This document shows, in pieces, positions 8,081-17,111 of a stretch of DNA of 28,770 nucleotides; positions within the stretch are counted from its first letter, which is position 1, and every line of letters starts with the position of its first letter. Where the stretch lies: the NCBI GenBank assembly GCA_905221605.1, contig CAJNDS010001209.1, positions 1 to 28,770 on the forward strand. Reading direction: 5' to 3'. This DNA comes from Symbiodinium natans. Taxonomy: Eukaryota; Sar; Dinophyceae; Suessiales; Symbiodiniaceae. The notes beneath the pieces are model-generated. The model worked only from the letters and a program-made list of their open reading frames with translations. It had not been told where the DNA came from and made no database searches. The position numbers and the translations under genes were made by a program.

Positions 8081-11000
8081 GGAGTGCAGCACGCAGGGCC
8101 GAAGGATCAGGGTCCTTGGGGGTGCCATGACAGTACATCCTAAACCAGAAGCTGTTGAGTCGCTGCTTGGTTGGATGTTTGGCTCGCATGAGCCCCTGAA
8201 TGGCAGCCCAATGAGCAGTGGCTGCGTCATACCACGCATTTTGGGGACGTTGGGGCCCATGCTTGGTGGGCGTGGCGCTGATCCCTTTCCAATGCGCATC
8301 AAAGATGACTGGCAGCCGGAAAGGGGCGGAGACATCCACTTCTCGCAAAGCTGCAAGGTCAGTGGTTCGCAGCTCCGAGAAGCGCCAATCATTCACCTGT
8401 GCCTCGGGTTCGTCCTCCGCGTCTGACATGTCGTCCATCGGGCAGGGAGAGCCTTCGTTAGTTTCGGAAGAGATGCTGACGACCTCCGGCGAGGTTGCTG
8501 CAGTGTTCGCTTCCACAGGCGCAGCATAGGGCGAGGAGAGCAAGCACTCTAGGGGCAACACTCGCCGTAGAAAAACAGCCATTCTGTGAGAGGTGTCAGG
8601 CCATTCCAAGTTAAAAACTGACCAAAAATGTTCAATGTTTTGGTTGGCCACCGAGGCCGCAAGAGCAAGCCGGATGGCGTCAAGGAAATGGGCAGGGGGG
8701 AGGTCCGGCCTAAATTCTTGATAGTGCCTTCGCCCAAGTGTCTGTGTGCCCTGCAGCGTGATGCCTAGGAACGTATTCAGGCTGGGCTGGGCAAGCCTGG
8801 CCGTTTCTACGTCCATGTGCTTAGCAGCTGCGGCCCATGCCTGCAAGGCTTGTTGGGAGGCTTGGCCAGTGACTTGTGGCAGTCCACTGTGCGCGTCCAT
8901 CACATATTTGGTAGTAGGGCACATGGGACACCGATAAGCGCGGCCAGCCAAGAAGGCCACCATGGCTGCAGGCGGCACATTGATCTGCAGGTCAGTAATT
9001 TTATTGTCAGATTCAGGAAAACCAAGAACAATGGGCAGCCCTGCCGTACGCTCCAGGGGACCTTTTTGGTGGGACTCGAATGCGAGCAGAAGTGCACCCA
9101 GCCAATAGTCTGGGTCAGCGTAGCTGAGCATTGCAGGAAAACTGGCATTGATGACACTCGGCAAGTCCGACACCGCAGAGAAAAGATCCGCGATGTACTG
9201 CGCTGTGGTAAGAAAGCCATACCCCACCAGGGACTCCGAAAGCCTCGCTTTGTCCAGCTGCGGGACCGGGCAATCCAACATTTCAGCAAGGTCGAAATGC
9301 TGCAATGCCCCCGACAATCTAAGGCACTGCGTGATGATAGGGTCATAAACCTTCAAATACGCTGCCGGAAACGTTTCAGGCAGATGCAGTAGCGTGTCAG
9401 CGATTCCGATCAGCATATCCGAGTCTTGCAGCTGGTTCGGTATGCCGTTCAAAAACACCTCATAGGCCCTATATGCCCGAAGCTGCTGGCAGTGTGTTGT
9501 GAGGTGTTGCGAGTCACGCAGGTTCATGTAGGGCCGAGGTTTGACATTCTTACCAAAGTGATGTCCCGCTGCAAGTGCGCGCCACATGAGATCACAGACC
9601 GAGACTGTGTTGCTCTGCATGATGGGTGCGCAGGCTGGGGCGCTGGGATCGCGGGCGCCGCTGGGCTCGCTAGGCCCTCGAGGCTTGGCTTTTGGTGGTT
9701 CCAGCTGCTGAGAGCCGTCTTTGTCCAAAGCGAGAGGCCGACTTTCCTTGCGAGCTTGGACAGCGGGCACAGGCCTGGCGGGGATGGGCGTCAGGCCAGG
9801 GGGAGGCATAGGGAGATCCGGTTTTGGTTCCGTCAGGCCAAGTGAGTCCGTGGGAGACTTAGCGCAACGGGGCTGTGACGCCTCAACCATCCTAATCCCA
9901 TCCGGAGATGCAGTGTGCATGGGCCGTGTCCGGGGGCTGGGTGGACGTCGCACGCCAGGCGGCGGGTCCCTAATGTTGCCGCCACTACGGGGTGGACACG
10001 AGGCGGCGCTACCCCCTCCGATCCTGTGATCAACTTCACTAGAGGGAGTCGTCACACAAGCATCCAAAGCAATAGGACTCGCGGCCGGCACAACCGCAGG
10101 CTCTTTCGTTGCAGGCTCCTTCGTCAGTGGTCCTCTCTCCCGCGTTGGGGTGCCGCAAGGGGTTCGGGAAACGTCCCGTCTAGCTGGCGGAGGCGGGCTG
10201 ACAGCTGCCGCAATGGAGCCCCTCGCGGCCCGAGGCTTAAGCCATGGTGTACCCCACCGCTCGCCATGGCGCGCGTTTGTGGTAGCCTCGCCTTGGGCTG
10301 GCGACTGCTGCGGCGTAGGAACCCCGACTGCAGTAGCAACTACTACGTCCGGACTGTTACTGCTCGCGGGCACAGGGCTGTTTCCCGGAGAGTCCACATC
10401 AATCGCAGTTTCGGAGGCAGCCTTACCCGTACGAACAGGTAGGAGGTGAAGCCCACGGGGGGCTCGCAGTATGCCGGCCTTGTGTTCGAAAGCCGGGTCA
10501 GCGCGTTGAGCCGATCCCCGCTTGGGCGGCATCCTAATGCTGGTGTCCCCTAGCAAGCAGGTGAGGTACTGGGCGACCCCATCTCCTTCCCTCACCGGCT
10601 GGAAGGGGACACAATACACAGCATTGGGCAGGGGCTCCAGGGCGAAGCCGCGCGCTTGCAGACTAACAATGGTGCCCGAGTAGGAGTTGGAGGTGAAAGA
10701 GGGACTCCCCCATCCTTCTTGCTGAAGTGTGCGGTAAAAAACCTCCCGCTTGTCTCCCCAGGTGGCCTTCAGAGCCCACGCTTGATGCAGGGGTGGTGTT
10801 CCAAAGAGGTCCAGCCCAACTTTGCGTTCCGCAGGCAGCACGATGCTGGCTACTGTCCGTTCTCGGAAGGCTTGCTTGTGTAATGCCGTTGCAATGCCAG
10901 GGCCATCCATGCTCCACAAGCTGGCTTGTGTGCGCACATATTCAGCGCATTCAATTAGGCCCCCGGTTGCACAGGCCGCCATTTGGAAGCATGCACCTAT

Positions 11001-11726
11001 ACCATCAGAGTAGTGCGGTGCCACGAAAACCAAAGCCCCAAGCCCTCTCGTGAAGGAGGAGGTGGCTCGGGCAAACCCTGCCTCGCTACTAAACAGGAAT
11101 CCAGAAGCCCGACATGTCACAAAGACACATATCCCAAATGTGGGGCCAGTGGAGCAGGCCGTGGTGATAGCGCCGAAGAAGCGTTTAAGGGACCCTATGC
11201 GATTCATGACAAAGGTTCGAAACGTCACAAGGCTCCAAGTGTCGGGCGCGCCAGTCAGCGGGAAGTCTTCCGCGGTTTGACAGGCTTCAAGTAGGCTCAT
11301 ATCGTCATCGCCCAGTGGGTCTGCGGGGAGACTCAACTGCAGCATAAACTTCATTTGGGTAACAATCCTGGCATACTGAGAGACCATCCCGATAGGGGAG
11401 TCAGGATAGACCTGGTGCCCAAGAGTGAGCACAATGTCCGCCAGGACCATGCCGAGGTCGTAGCTTCTGCCTATTTTGGTTTGGGTCTCATCCTGATCTG
11501 GCACCCGTACCCATCGACACGTTTCCATCCACCTGCCTGCAAGGCTACGCAGCGGCCGCACGAGCAGGTGCTGCATCGTGGGACCTGGTGGCATACGTAG
11601 CCGAGGGACCCTGCCTATCAGCTCGAAGCGGCACCTCCGAATACCGACATGCGTATAGAATGGCGGCAATCTCAGGAGGGAGGCGCATGGATGAACAGAG
11701 CGAGAGGTTGACAGCCGGTCCGACAA
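8061..11726 (-). CDS. Second RecA half of UPF1-like helicase plus disordered linker and unique C-terminal domain
   Basis: The 1221-codon frame opens without an ATG (first start-like codon TTG), which fits a continuation of the helicase ORF upstream and not a separate gene. Residues 86-130 (PIGMVSQYARIV) and 198-237 (GFLFSSEAGFARATSS then TRGLGALVFVA) resemble the end of UPF1-type SF1 helicases, where a Gly-Phe-Leu segment precedes the motif VI Thr-Arg. Residues 400-700 are rich in Pro, Ser and Thr and look disordered, with a KEPATKEPA repeat near 535-543. Residues 700-1200 form a globular domain with a single CPxCP (933-937) and an acidic patch near 1096-1108; I recognise no family. The frame ends prematurely after a two-base loss. 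The plus-strand relative is at 1-2254. Confidence 0.7.
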   Translation of the reverse strand: MSDRLSTSRSVHPCASLLRLPPFYTHVGIRRCRFELIGRVPRLRMPPGPTMQHLLVRPLRSLAGRWMETCRWVRVPDQDETQTKIGRSYDLGMVLADIVLTLGHQVYPDSPIGMVSQYARIVTQMKFMLQLSLPADPLGDDDMSLLEACQTAEDFPLTGAPDTWSLVTFRTFVMNRIGSLKRFFGAITTACSTGPTFGICVFVTCRASGFLFSSEAGFARATSSFTRGLGALVFVAPHYSDGIGACFQMAACATGGLIECAEYVRTQASLWSMDGPGIATALHKQAFRERTVASIVLPAERKVGLDLFGTPPLHQAWALKATWGDKREVFYRTLQQEGWGSPSFTSNSYSGTIVSLQARGFALEPLPNAVYCVPFQPVREGDGVAQYLTCLLGDTSIRMPPKRGSAQRADPAFEHKAGILRAPRGLHLLPVRTGKAASETAIDVDSPGNSPVPASSNSPDVVVATAVGVPTPQQSPAQGEATTNARHGERWGTPWLKPRAARGSIAAAVSPPPPARRDVSRTPCGTPTRERGPLTKEPATKEPAVVPAASPIALDACVTTPSSEVDHRIGGGSAASCPPRSGGNIRDPPPGVRRPPSPRTRPMHTASPDGIRMVEASQPRCAKSPTDSLGLTEPKPDLPMPPPGLTPIPARPVPAVQARKESRPLALDKDGSQQLEPPKAKPRGPSEPSGARDPSAPACAPIMQSNTVSVCDLMWRALAAGHHFGKNVKPRPYMNLRDSQHLTTHCQQLRAYRAYEVFLNGIPNQLQDSDMLIGIADTLLHLPETFPAAYLKVYDPIITQCLRLSGALQHFDLAEMLDCPVPQLDKARLSESLVGYGFLTTAQYIADLFSAVSDLPSVINASFPAMLSYADPDYWLGALLLAFESHQKGPLERTAGLPIVLGFPESDNKITDLQINVPPAAMVAFLAGRAYRCPMCPTTKYVMDAHSGLPQVTGQASQQALQAWAAAAKHMDVETARLAQPSLNTFLGITLQGTQTLGRRHYQEFRPDLPPAHFLDAIRLALAASVANQNIEHFWSVFNLEWPDTSHRMAVFLRRVLPLECLLSSPYAAPVEANTAATSPEVVSISSETNEGSPCPMDDMSDAEDEPEAQVNDWRFSELRTTDLAALREVDVSAPFRLPVIFDAHWKGISATPTKHGPQRPQNAWYDAATAHWAAIQGLMRAKHPTKQRLNSFWFRMYCHGTPKDPDPSALRAALLLPLSV

Positions 11727-13590
11727 TGGCCTTCAGCCCGGCGGCCTGCATGACTGTCTCGGCTTGCTTCGGTTTGACGATGCTCATACAGAGAATCGAT
11801 TCCAGCATCGAGACCGCTGAGAACAATACCTCAGACGCTCCAGAGGAACGGTGGGGCTTGCCCCAAGAGGGCATCTCGCCTTGTCCCTTTTTCCACGGGC
11901 CGGAACTTTGGGCCGTTTGCCGCAAAAGGGCCGCAGGCAAGGTGGCTGGCGTGTGGAGGTCGGCAGGGACCGCATTGAGGCCACAAATCTTTTGCTCCAA
12001 CAACTCCGTGACGAAGTGGTAATTGGGTCGCGATCCTCCAGCGGGCTGTCTGTGGTCGCCAATCATGACATCAAGTGCATGCTTGATGTGCGCCAGAATG
12101 GTGTTGGAACCAGGCGTGCCCAATTGCTGGGCTTCATCTCGGAGGAGCAACTCAACATCCTTTAGACGGTTAATGAGCTGCGAGTAGGGAAAGCTAAGCC
12201 TTGCCACAATCGTACCATGTGTCGTGGCTACAAGTAGCCCCCGGTACAAATCGTGCACATCAAAAGGGAGCTTATGTGTGTCCTTCTCCTTGTTACCCGG
12301 TATGCGAACGATGCGGCTGCGAACAAATTCATTGCTAGCAGTCGTGAGCCTATCAACCGCTTCGACATAGGCCCGAACCGATTCATTGCCATGAGCGGTG
12401 TACAGGGTGAGCCGGCTCGTCAGGCACGCAAGGAGTACTCCTAGAAACGCGCAGGATCGTGTCTTCCCGCTGCCGGGCGCACCCGTTATGAATACAGAAG
12501 TACGATTAGCGGCCAGGCCGTACGAGCACGCTCCCAACAGCGCTGCCAGGTGTCCGTCCGCCCCCCAAAAGGTATCACAGAGGCGCGTAAGGAAAGCGGG
12601 ACCAACCGCGAGCGCAAAGATGCTGGCTCGAGTCCTCGGATCGTGCTCGTTACTCAACGAGTCATGGGACAGGCGTAGACACTCCGCATGCCACAGCGCA
12701 GGAGTCCGGGCGTCCTCTTGGTCGGGCAGCGGAGAGTCAGGCAGCGTAGCTAACACGCCACTCAGCAGCGTCGGCGTCCATTCTTTGCGATAGGATTGTT
12801 CCGCCTCAAGCCAAAGGTTGAGGAAGCTTTGCAAGGGGTTGGAAGCCCCCGGACCCGCAGTAAGCGATGCCTGCGCAGCTTGCATTTCGTGCTTGCCTCT
12901 GAAGACTTGGCAGACCTCCGGGTGTATGAGCTGTGCCCATGTGTCGTGCCAGTGCCCTCTCACCACTAGCCCGATAAGGAGGACAAGCACTAAATCTGTG
13001 AGAAAGCCCGGCAACCACTGTGGCTGCCGGATGGCATCAAGAGGCGAGTCTTCTAGCGGAACGCCCAATGCAACATGCTGCCTTTGCCTAGGCATGTGTA
13101 ACAGAGCATCCCAAAGCGGGGTAGAGGCTCCTCCGGGCAGAACCTCAAGCTGGCTGACTCTCGGCAGTGAGGGTCGTTGCGCGAATTGGTTGTGCTGTTC
13201 ATCAGTCAAGAGCAGGGCAATGGTTATATTAACTGGCTGCATGGCCTTGCTTTCTCCAGGGCCGGTGAAAAGCTTCTTCGGGGCAAGGAGCTCTATAAAC
13301 ATGCCTGGGTAGGCCACATCCCCCTTGTCTTCTCTTAAGGTAACCAGCAAAGCAGTGCCCTTGGCCGGCACTTTACCAGCGACAGCAAACCACTTTTTAG
13401 CCCGGTCAGGGACATCCGCCAACTCCGGTGTAAGGAGCATGACCGATGCCCTTGGGTAAACTCGATGGAGAAGGCAGATTGGCCATGTATGCATGCCGGG
13501 CTTTATCGCCACAGGGGTGGCGGCCCGCTTGACCGCAGCTTGCTCTGGGTAGTGATACTGTTCCGAGGGCTCCTCCTCGATTTTACCCAC
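11545..13590 (-). CDS. UPF1-like superfamily 1 helicase, N-terminal and first RecA domain
   Basis: The 681-codon frame contains a Walker A GAPGSGKT (370-377), a Walker B/motif II DEAQ (485-488) and a motif III GDHRQP (511-516). An RLPPE segment (636-640) follows, typical of the start of the second RecA domain in UPF1/SMG-2-like helicases. The second domain does not continue in this frame; it resumes in the frame of the ORF starting at 11726, one base skipped, with the change most likely between 11650 and 11600. The last 25 residues here (Ala/Arg-rich) are probably out-of-frame readthrough. There is no ATG at the start: the frame opens at a TGA near 13601 and overlaps the end of the upstream hydrolase frame, so both look like pieces of one protein. 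The expected role is ATP-driven unwinding or remodelling of nucleic acid. Confidence 0.8.
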   Translation of the reverse strand: MGKIEEEPSEQYHYPEQAAVKRAATPVAIKPGMHTWPICLLHRVYPRASVMLLTPELADVPDRAKKWFAVAGKVPAKGTALLVTLREDKGDVAYPGMFIELLAPKKLFTGPGESKAMQPVNITIALLLTDEQHNQFAQRPSLPRVSQLEVLPGGASTPLWDALLHMPRQRQHVALGVPLEDSPLDAIRQPQWLPGFLTDLVLVLLIGLVVRGHWHDTWAQLIHPEVCQVFRGKHEMQAAQASLTAGPGASNPLQSFLNLWLEAEQSYRKEWTPTLLSGVLATLPDSPLPDQEDARTPALWHAECLRLSHDSLSNEHDPRTRASIFALAVGPAFLTRLCDTFWGADGHLAALLGACSYGLAANRTSVFITGAPGSGKTRSCAFLGVLLACLTSRLTLYTAHGNESVRAYVEAVDRLTTASNEFVRSRIVRIPGNKEKDTHKLPFDVHDLYRGLLVATTHGTIVARLSFPYSQLINRLKDVELLLRDEAQQLGTPGSNTILAHIKHALDVMIGDHRQPAGGSRPNYHFVTELLEQKICGLNAVPADLHTPATLPAALLRQTAQSSGPWKKGQGEMPSWGKPHRSSGASEVLFSAVSMLESILCMSIVKPKQAETVMQAAGLKAIVGPAVNLSLCSSMRLPPEIAAILYACRYSEVPLRADRQGPSATYATRSHDAAPARAAAA

Positions 13591-14764
13591 AAACCAGTTT
13601 CATCGAGGGACCAAGCCCAGGATACGGGGGCGGCAAATCAGCCAGATGCGGCTTGGCATCCGTCAGGAGGACTTGGGTACATTCAGCACGGAGACTTGCA
13701 ATGCTCCGGTTCTCAGCGGAAGGTATCCGGAGAAAAGCCTCCATATCGGGGCGTCTGATTTGCCATCCCAGCACGGAGTTGATGAAAATTTTAGACTTGT
13801 CCGAAAGCTGGACAGAGCCACACACAACCCCCATCAAACCTGCTCGCACTGTGCGATCCATCCGGGGGTCGGCCAAGCCGCAAATCTTTTTAGTCAATTC
13901 CTTATGCACATAATCCCCCGGCGTGAGCTGGAATAGCTCTTCACTGTGGACAAAGTGACCATAAGAGTGTCCACCACTGCCAAGTGACTCAGGTCCAGTG
14001 AAGTAGTAGAGACGCGCTCCCGCGCCAATCGCTTGCGTCCTTGCTGCCTGGCTGGGCCGGAAGATACAAAGCTGGTCGCTCTCATGATGGACAAGACTAA
14101 CAGCGTGCCGCAATTCCGAACCCAGGATATATTGCAGCATGGCCCGTGGCATGGCAACGCCGCCCAAACGTGCCTTGATGTGGACAAAGTCGCCCTTGCA
14201 GTCAGGAAGCTGTTGGCGCTCATGCCAAGCGATAGCCACAGCAGCGCCCGTATACGAACCAGCAGAGAAACCCGTAACGCACAGTTTGCACTCGCCAGCT
14301 CTACCCGCGGCGAGGCCCACATGCAGAGCGGTCAGCGCAGCAATATGTGGCATGTGCAAGTGGGCCAGGGCAGGGAACATTGTCAGGGAGGCTTCTACCG
14401 AGCTGATTCTAGCACGAACCGCCGCTGGCAGACCGCAACCTTCGACCTGAGGGTACAGAGCACGTGCCCATAGCTGGGCGGCTTGGGGCGGGGGCGGCGG
14501 CGACAACGGGCGTTGTGTGTCCTCATATCGGACCTTTTTGCCCTGGTTGTCCCGGACTGTTTCCATTTCTAAGCCAGTGAGTGCATAGGAATTGGCTGTG
14601 TGAATGATGCTTCCCGACACAGTGGGGGGCGTATTCTCGGCCTTCCCATTCATCCCGCTAATGAAGAGCGACCGACATTCCCCTGAGGGGGTGAGGTGAG
14701 GCTTTGGAGGCGGGTACTGGTAGGCAGGAAAGGCAAAGGCTGCCAGGGCTTGTTGCACACGCAT
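13583..14764 (-). CDS. Alpha/beta-hydrolase domain
   Basis: This 393-codon segment starts at an ATG (14764), but that Met is probably internal to a longer protein. Residues 160-172 read CKLCVTGFSAGSY, a classic GxSxG nucleophile elbow with Ser167. Asp230 (HHESD) and a His in GGHSYGH (266 or 270) are well placed for the rest of the triad. Residues 40-100 form a variable linker with seven consecutive prolines around 89-93. The end overlaps the helicase frame by eight bases. The family includes esterases, lipases and thioesterases; the substrate cannot be told. Upstream, a stretch at about 14890-14775 reads plausibly as protein in a third frame, so at least two frame changes separate this domain from the preceding one. 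Confidence 0.7.
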   Translation of the reverse strand: MRVQQALAAFAFPAYQYPPPKPHLTPSGECRSLFISGMNGKAENTPPTVSGSIIHTANSYALTGLEMETVRDNQGKKVRYEDTQRPLSPPPPPQAAQLWARALYPQVEGCGLPAAVRARISSVEASLTMFPALAHLHMPHIAALTALHVGLAAGRAGECKLCVTGFSAGSYTGAAVAIAWHERQQLPDCKGDFVHIKARLGGVAMPRAMLQYILGSELRHAVSLVHHESDQLCIFRPSQAARTQAIGAGARLYYFTGPESLGSGGHSYGHFVHSEELFQLTPGDYVHKELTKKICGLADPRMDRTVRAGLMGVVCGSVQLSDKSKIFINSVLGWQIRRPDMEAFLRIPSAENRSIASLRAECTQVLLTDAKPHLADLPPPYPGLGPSMKLVCG

Positions 14765-14810
14765 GCTAGTCCATCATCCCAGTATTGACTGAGGCCCAAC
14801 GGCGTGACCT

Positions 14811-16292
14811 TTATGAAGAGAGGCCACGGCAGATCTGCCTGGGCCAGCCAAGCATGCGCAGCGGCAGCAAGAAGAGCAAGCGGCCCAGATGGGGTATTGG
14901 GTCGACTGCGCCATTTCGGGGTGGCCCTGCAGGAGGATAGGGCATCTTTCTTCCAAAACATGAGGACCCCGGGAAGAGCTGGAGCCGCACTGGTCCACTG
15001 CCCTTTTTCCCAACAGAGGCCCACAGAGGGACGGTGTCCCCGTTGCCCCAGACCGACTCGGGTAGAGTAGGCAGCCGTACCACACTCCCCCACTGCGGCA
15101 AGATGTGTTTGCCTTTGGCACCATATCCATGCACAAAAGGAGGGGGTATAACCTCGGCGTATCGGTTCGCCATGAATAAGTCAGGACCAGGTAGGATTGC
15201 CAAACGGGAGTGCGAGCCGCCGTAACCCATGAGCAAGGGGAGAAATCCCTGCTCATATGGGCCTTGTCCCCATGTTTTGACCCCTCTGACCTGCCTGACT
15301 GGGGAGGCGCCAAACTGGATGTTTGGCTCTGGCCGGCCAGCAGTAAGGTCGGCCGTTTTCCACGCAACCTCATGTATGTATCTTCCTAAAAGTGCCCACG
15401 CAAACACAAAGTCAGAGTGTCTGTGAGCAGTGGTTCCGGCAAGAGGGGTGTTGCGTAGACATTGCCGATAATGGATCTGGTCCAACGGCACCTGCTCATG
15501 CATACCAGGCAATGGAATGGGCACTTCACTGGGCAGGATGATTAGCTGCAGGGCTCGGCTCAACGCAATACCAATTGAGGTCACCGCACTAGCGACGTTG
15601 CCAGGGATGCAGAAGCGAGGGGGCCGGGGATGTTTGCCGTCCGGAGCATTCGGGTAGAAGAGGACCAATCCCCCATTTGCTTCGAGCTGGTCCTCGGACG
15701 CACAAACCATGCCAATTGAGTTTGGCGATCGGGCCCCACACGGTATGGACCCGTCCGGCGAGCAACTCCACGGCGAGGCTGGAAGCGAGCCACAGGGCTG
15801 TGTCTCGTCCGTCTCAACTTCCATGCTGCCCAGTGACTCCGTCGAGAGGGTATTGGGCAGTAGATCGAGGACTGCAAACCTTCGCAGCTCTTCTGCTTCC
15901 CACCTGGCAGTGAACAAGGTGTCATGGTCAAGCAACATCAAGACCACCCCTGGCGCGAGGACTCTGAGGACTGCCAGAATTTCGGGCCCCGCCCACGTAA
16001 AGTGCACAGAAGCGAGCCCCGCTTCCTTGGTGTTAACCAAGATGGGAAACCACCTCTCCTTAAACGGGCCTTCCCACTGCATGCGTGCTACCAAATGCCG
16101 GACAAAGTAGGGGAAGTGCGGAATAGACAAGAAGCAGCGACTATCCGTGACCAAGAGCAGGACATGGGCTCCTGCGGACTCAGCAGCCCGGAGCTGTGGA
16201 AGTAGGCAGCCGAGTAATGCACGGTAGTCAATCTCTGGGTGGAGACCTTGCGGCTCAGGCGGTTCGCCAGAAATGGGGTGTCGAGGCCAGTT
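14811..16292 (-). CDS. Glycosyltransferase-like domain
   Basis: The frame is open from directly after a TGA at 16295-16293 and is the same frame as the upstream 276-codon ORF, so a single stop separates the two. The domain begins with a LHPEIDYRALLG stretch and HVLLLVTDSR. A VVLMLLDHDTLF segment contains a DxD-type Asp-His-Asp, followed about 80 residues later by EANGGLVLFYP. This arrangement is seen in GT-A glycosyltransferases of the GT8 kind, where DxD binds the metal and sugar nucleotide and an Asn-x-Gly loop lines the acceptor site. Later conserved-looking stretches are FVFAWALLGRYI and TWGQGPYEQGFLPLLM. The last part (below about 15000) may be out of frame. The family call rests on motifs only. 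Confidence 0.5.
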   Translation of the reverse strand, partial: NWPRHPISGEPPEPQGLHPEIDYRALLGCLLPQLRAAESAGAHVLLLVTDSRCFLSIPHFPYFVRHLVARMQWEGPFKERWFPILVNTKEAGLASVHFTWAGPEILAVLRVLAPGVVLMLLDHDTLFTARWEAEELRRFAVLDLLPNTLSTESLGSMEVETDETQPCGSLPASPWSCSPDGSIPCGARSPNSIGMVCASEDQLEANGGLVLFYPNAPDGKHPRPPRFCIPGNVASAVTSIGIALSRALQLIILPSEVPIPLPGMHEQVPLDQIHYRQCLRNTPLAGTTAHRHSDFVFAWALLGRYIHEVAWKTADLTAGRPEPNIQFGASPVRQVRGVKTWGQGPYEQGFLPLLMGYGGSHSRLAILPGPDLFMANRYAEVIPPPFVHGYGAKGKHILPQWGSVVRLPTLPESVWGNGDTVPLWASVGKKGSGPVRLQLFPGSSCFGRKMPYPPAGPPRNGAVDPIPHLGRLLFLLPLRMLGWPRQICRGLSS

Positions 16293-17111
16293 TCAATCCG
16301 CTAGGGGTGGGCTCGGGAAATTCTGATTACTTTCTAGTGCCTGCGCGAGATCCTCAGGCTCCTGAGGCCCCGGTGCATGGTCAGCACTGAGAGTGCGAAG
16401 CTGGCATTTTGCCTGCATTGCGGTCGCCGCAAGGACCTGTGGACCTGGGTGGCTAGGGACCTGCCAAGGTGGCAGGTCGGCTGCAACTGGCGCGGGAGGT
16501 GGCCTCACATGTGGAATTCGCGGCTCGATCCTACTGACCTCACCCACTGGGTGTTCTCCAACACGTGGAGGAATCGGCGGTATGGGAGGGCGAGGACTAT
16601 TATCCGGCCAGCAGACCCTAGATGGATTAGGTGATGGAGTTTGCCAGGGCCCGGGAGACAGGGCTGTCTCCCTACCCGCTCCTTGTTCGGTGACAACACT
16701 CGCCCAAGGGGGAAGGTCTATCGCGTCACCAGGCAAAGCACTGTGCGTGGACACCGCTCGCCCCATGAGGGCACTGCTATGCGGCATAATGCTGATGCCT
16801 GGCCTCCCTGCATGCAGGAGAAAACAGCGAACCGTGGGTTGCTGGGCGAAGCAGACGGCGTTGCTGTTTCTCAAAAAGGCAGAATGGTCCAGACACAACA
16901 AGGGTTGTATTTCCGGCGGAAAGCATTGGCACCAACCGGCAGCATCGAGTTCGTTAGGCAGGATGACGCCGGCTTGCATCTGCCTGGTCATTGCGATATC
17001 ACTGGTCCCTAAAGTGGCAAGTGCAGTGAGTTGCCCTCTCCTGGCAACGTGGACTTGGAGCACTTGCGCTCCAACCCGGATCGTGTACGGTTGACAGGCA
17101 TACGACTCCAT
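16293..17111 (-). CDS. N-terminal beta-rich domain and proline-rich linker of the multi-enzyme protein
   Basis: I start it at the ATG at 17111 (MESYACQPY); the frame is open a few codons upstream, with a GTG at 17123. Residues 1-135 are hydrophobic and beta-like (TIRVGAQVLQVHVARRG); the remaining 135 are rich in Pro with PPIPPIPPR and HVRPPPAPVAADLPP, a flexible linker. I recognise no family. The frame ends in TGA (16295-16293) but coding continues in the same frame beyond it into the glycosyltransferase-like domain, so this is probably the true N-terminus of that protein with a nonsense mutation or a readthrough stop. Confidence 0.55.
   Translation of the reverse strand: MESYACQPYTIRVGAQVLQVHVARRGQLTALATLGTSDIAMTRQMQAGVILPNELDAAGWCQCFPPEIQPLLCLDHSAFLRNSNAVCFAQQPTVRCFLLHAGRPGISIMPHSSALMGRAVSTHSALPGDAIDLPPWASVVTEQGAGRETALSPGPWQTPSPNPSRVCWPDNSPRPPIPPIPPRVGEHPVGEVSRIEPRIPHVRPPPAPVAADLPPWQVPSHPGPQVLAATAMQAKCQLRTLSADHAPGPQEPEDLAQALESNQNFPSPPLAD

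Larger units (their letters stand above)
5371..10076 (-). repeat. Right arm of giant imperfect inverted repeat
   Basis: This is the reverse complement of 1-4864, read on the minus strand. It begins at its 3' end with 13 T (poly(A) on the minus strand), then the T/G-rich 3' end, decayed hydrolase copies and the C-terminal half of the multi-enzyme gene. It is continuous with the minus-strand genes to the right. The true repeat boundary on this side cannot be seen, because the left arm leaves the window where this arm reaches 10076. Confidence 0.95.

Noticed and set aside
1-10076. Inverted repeat as a pure fold-back read or assembly artefact
   Set aside because: The arms differ by substitutions, a 66-base and a 21-base indel, 176-bp copy number and an exchanged block, which an artefact from one molecule would not show. 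Not fully excluded without reads.
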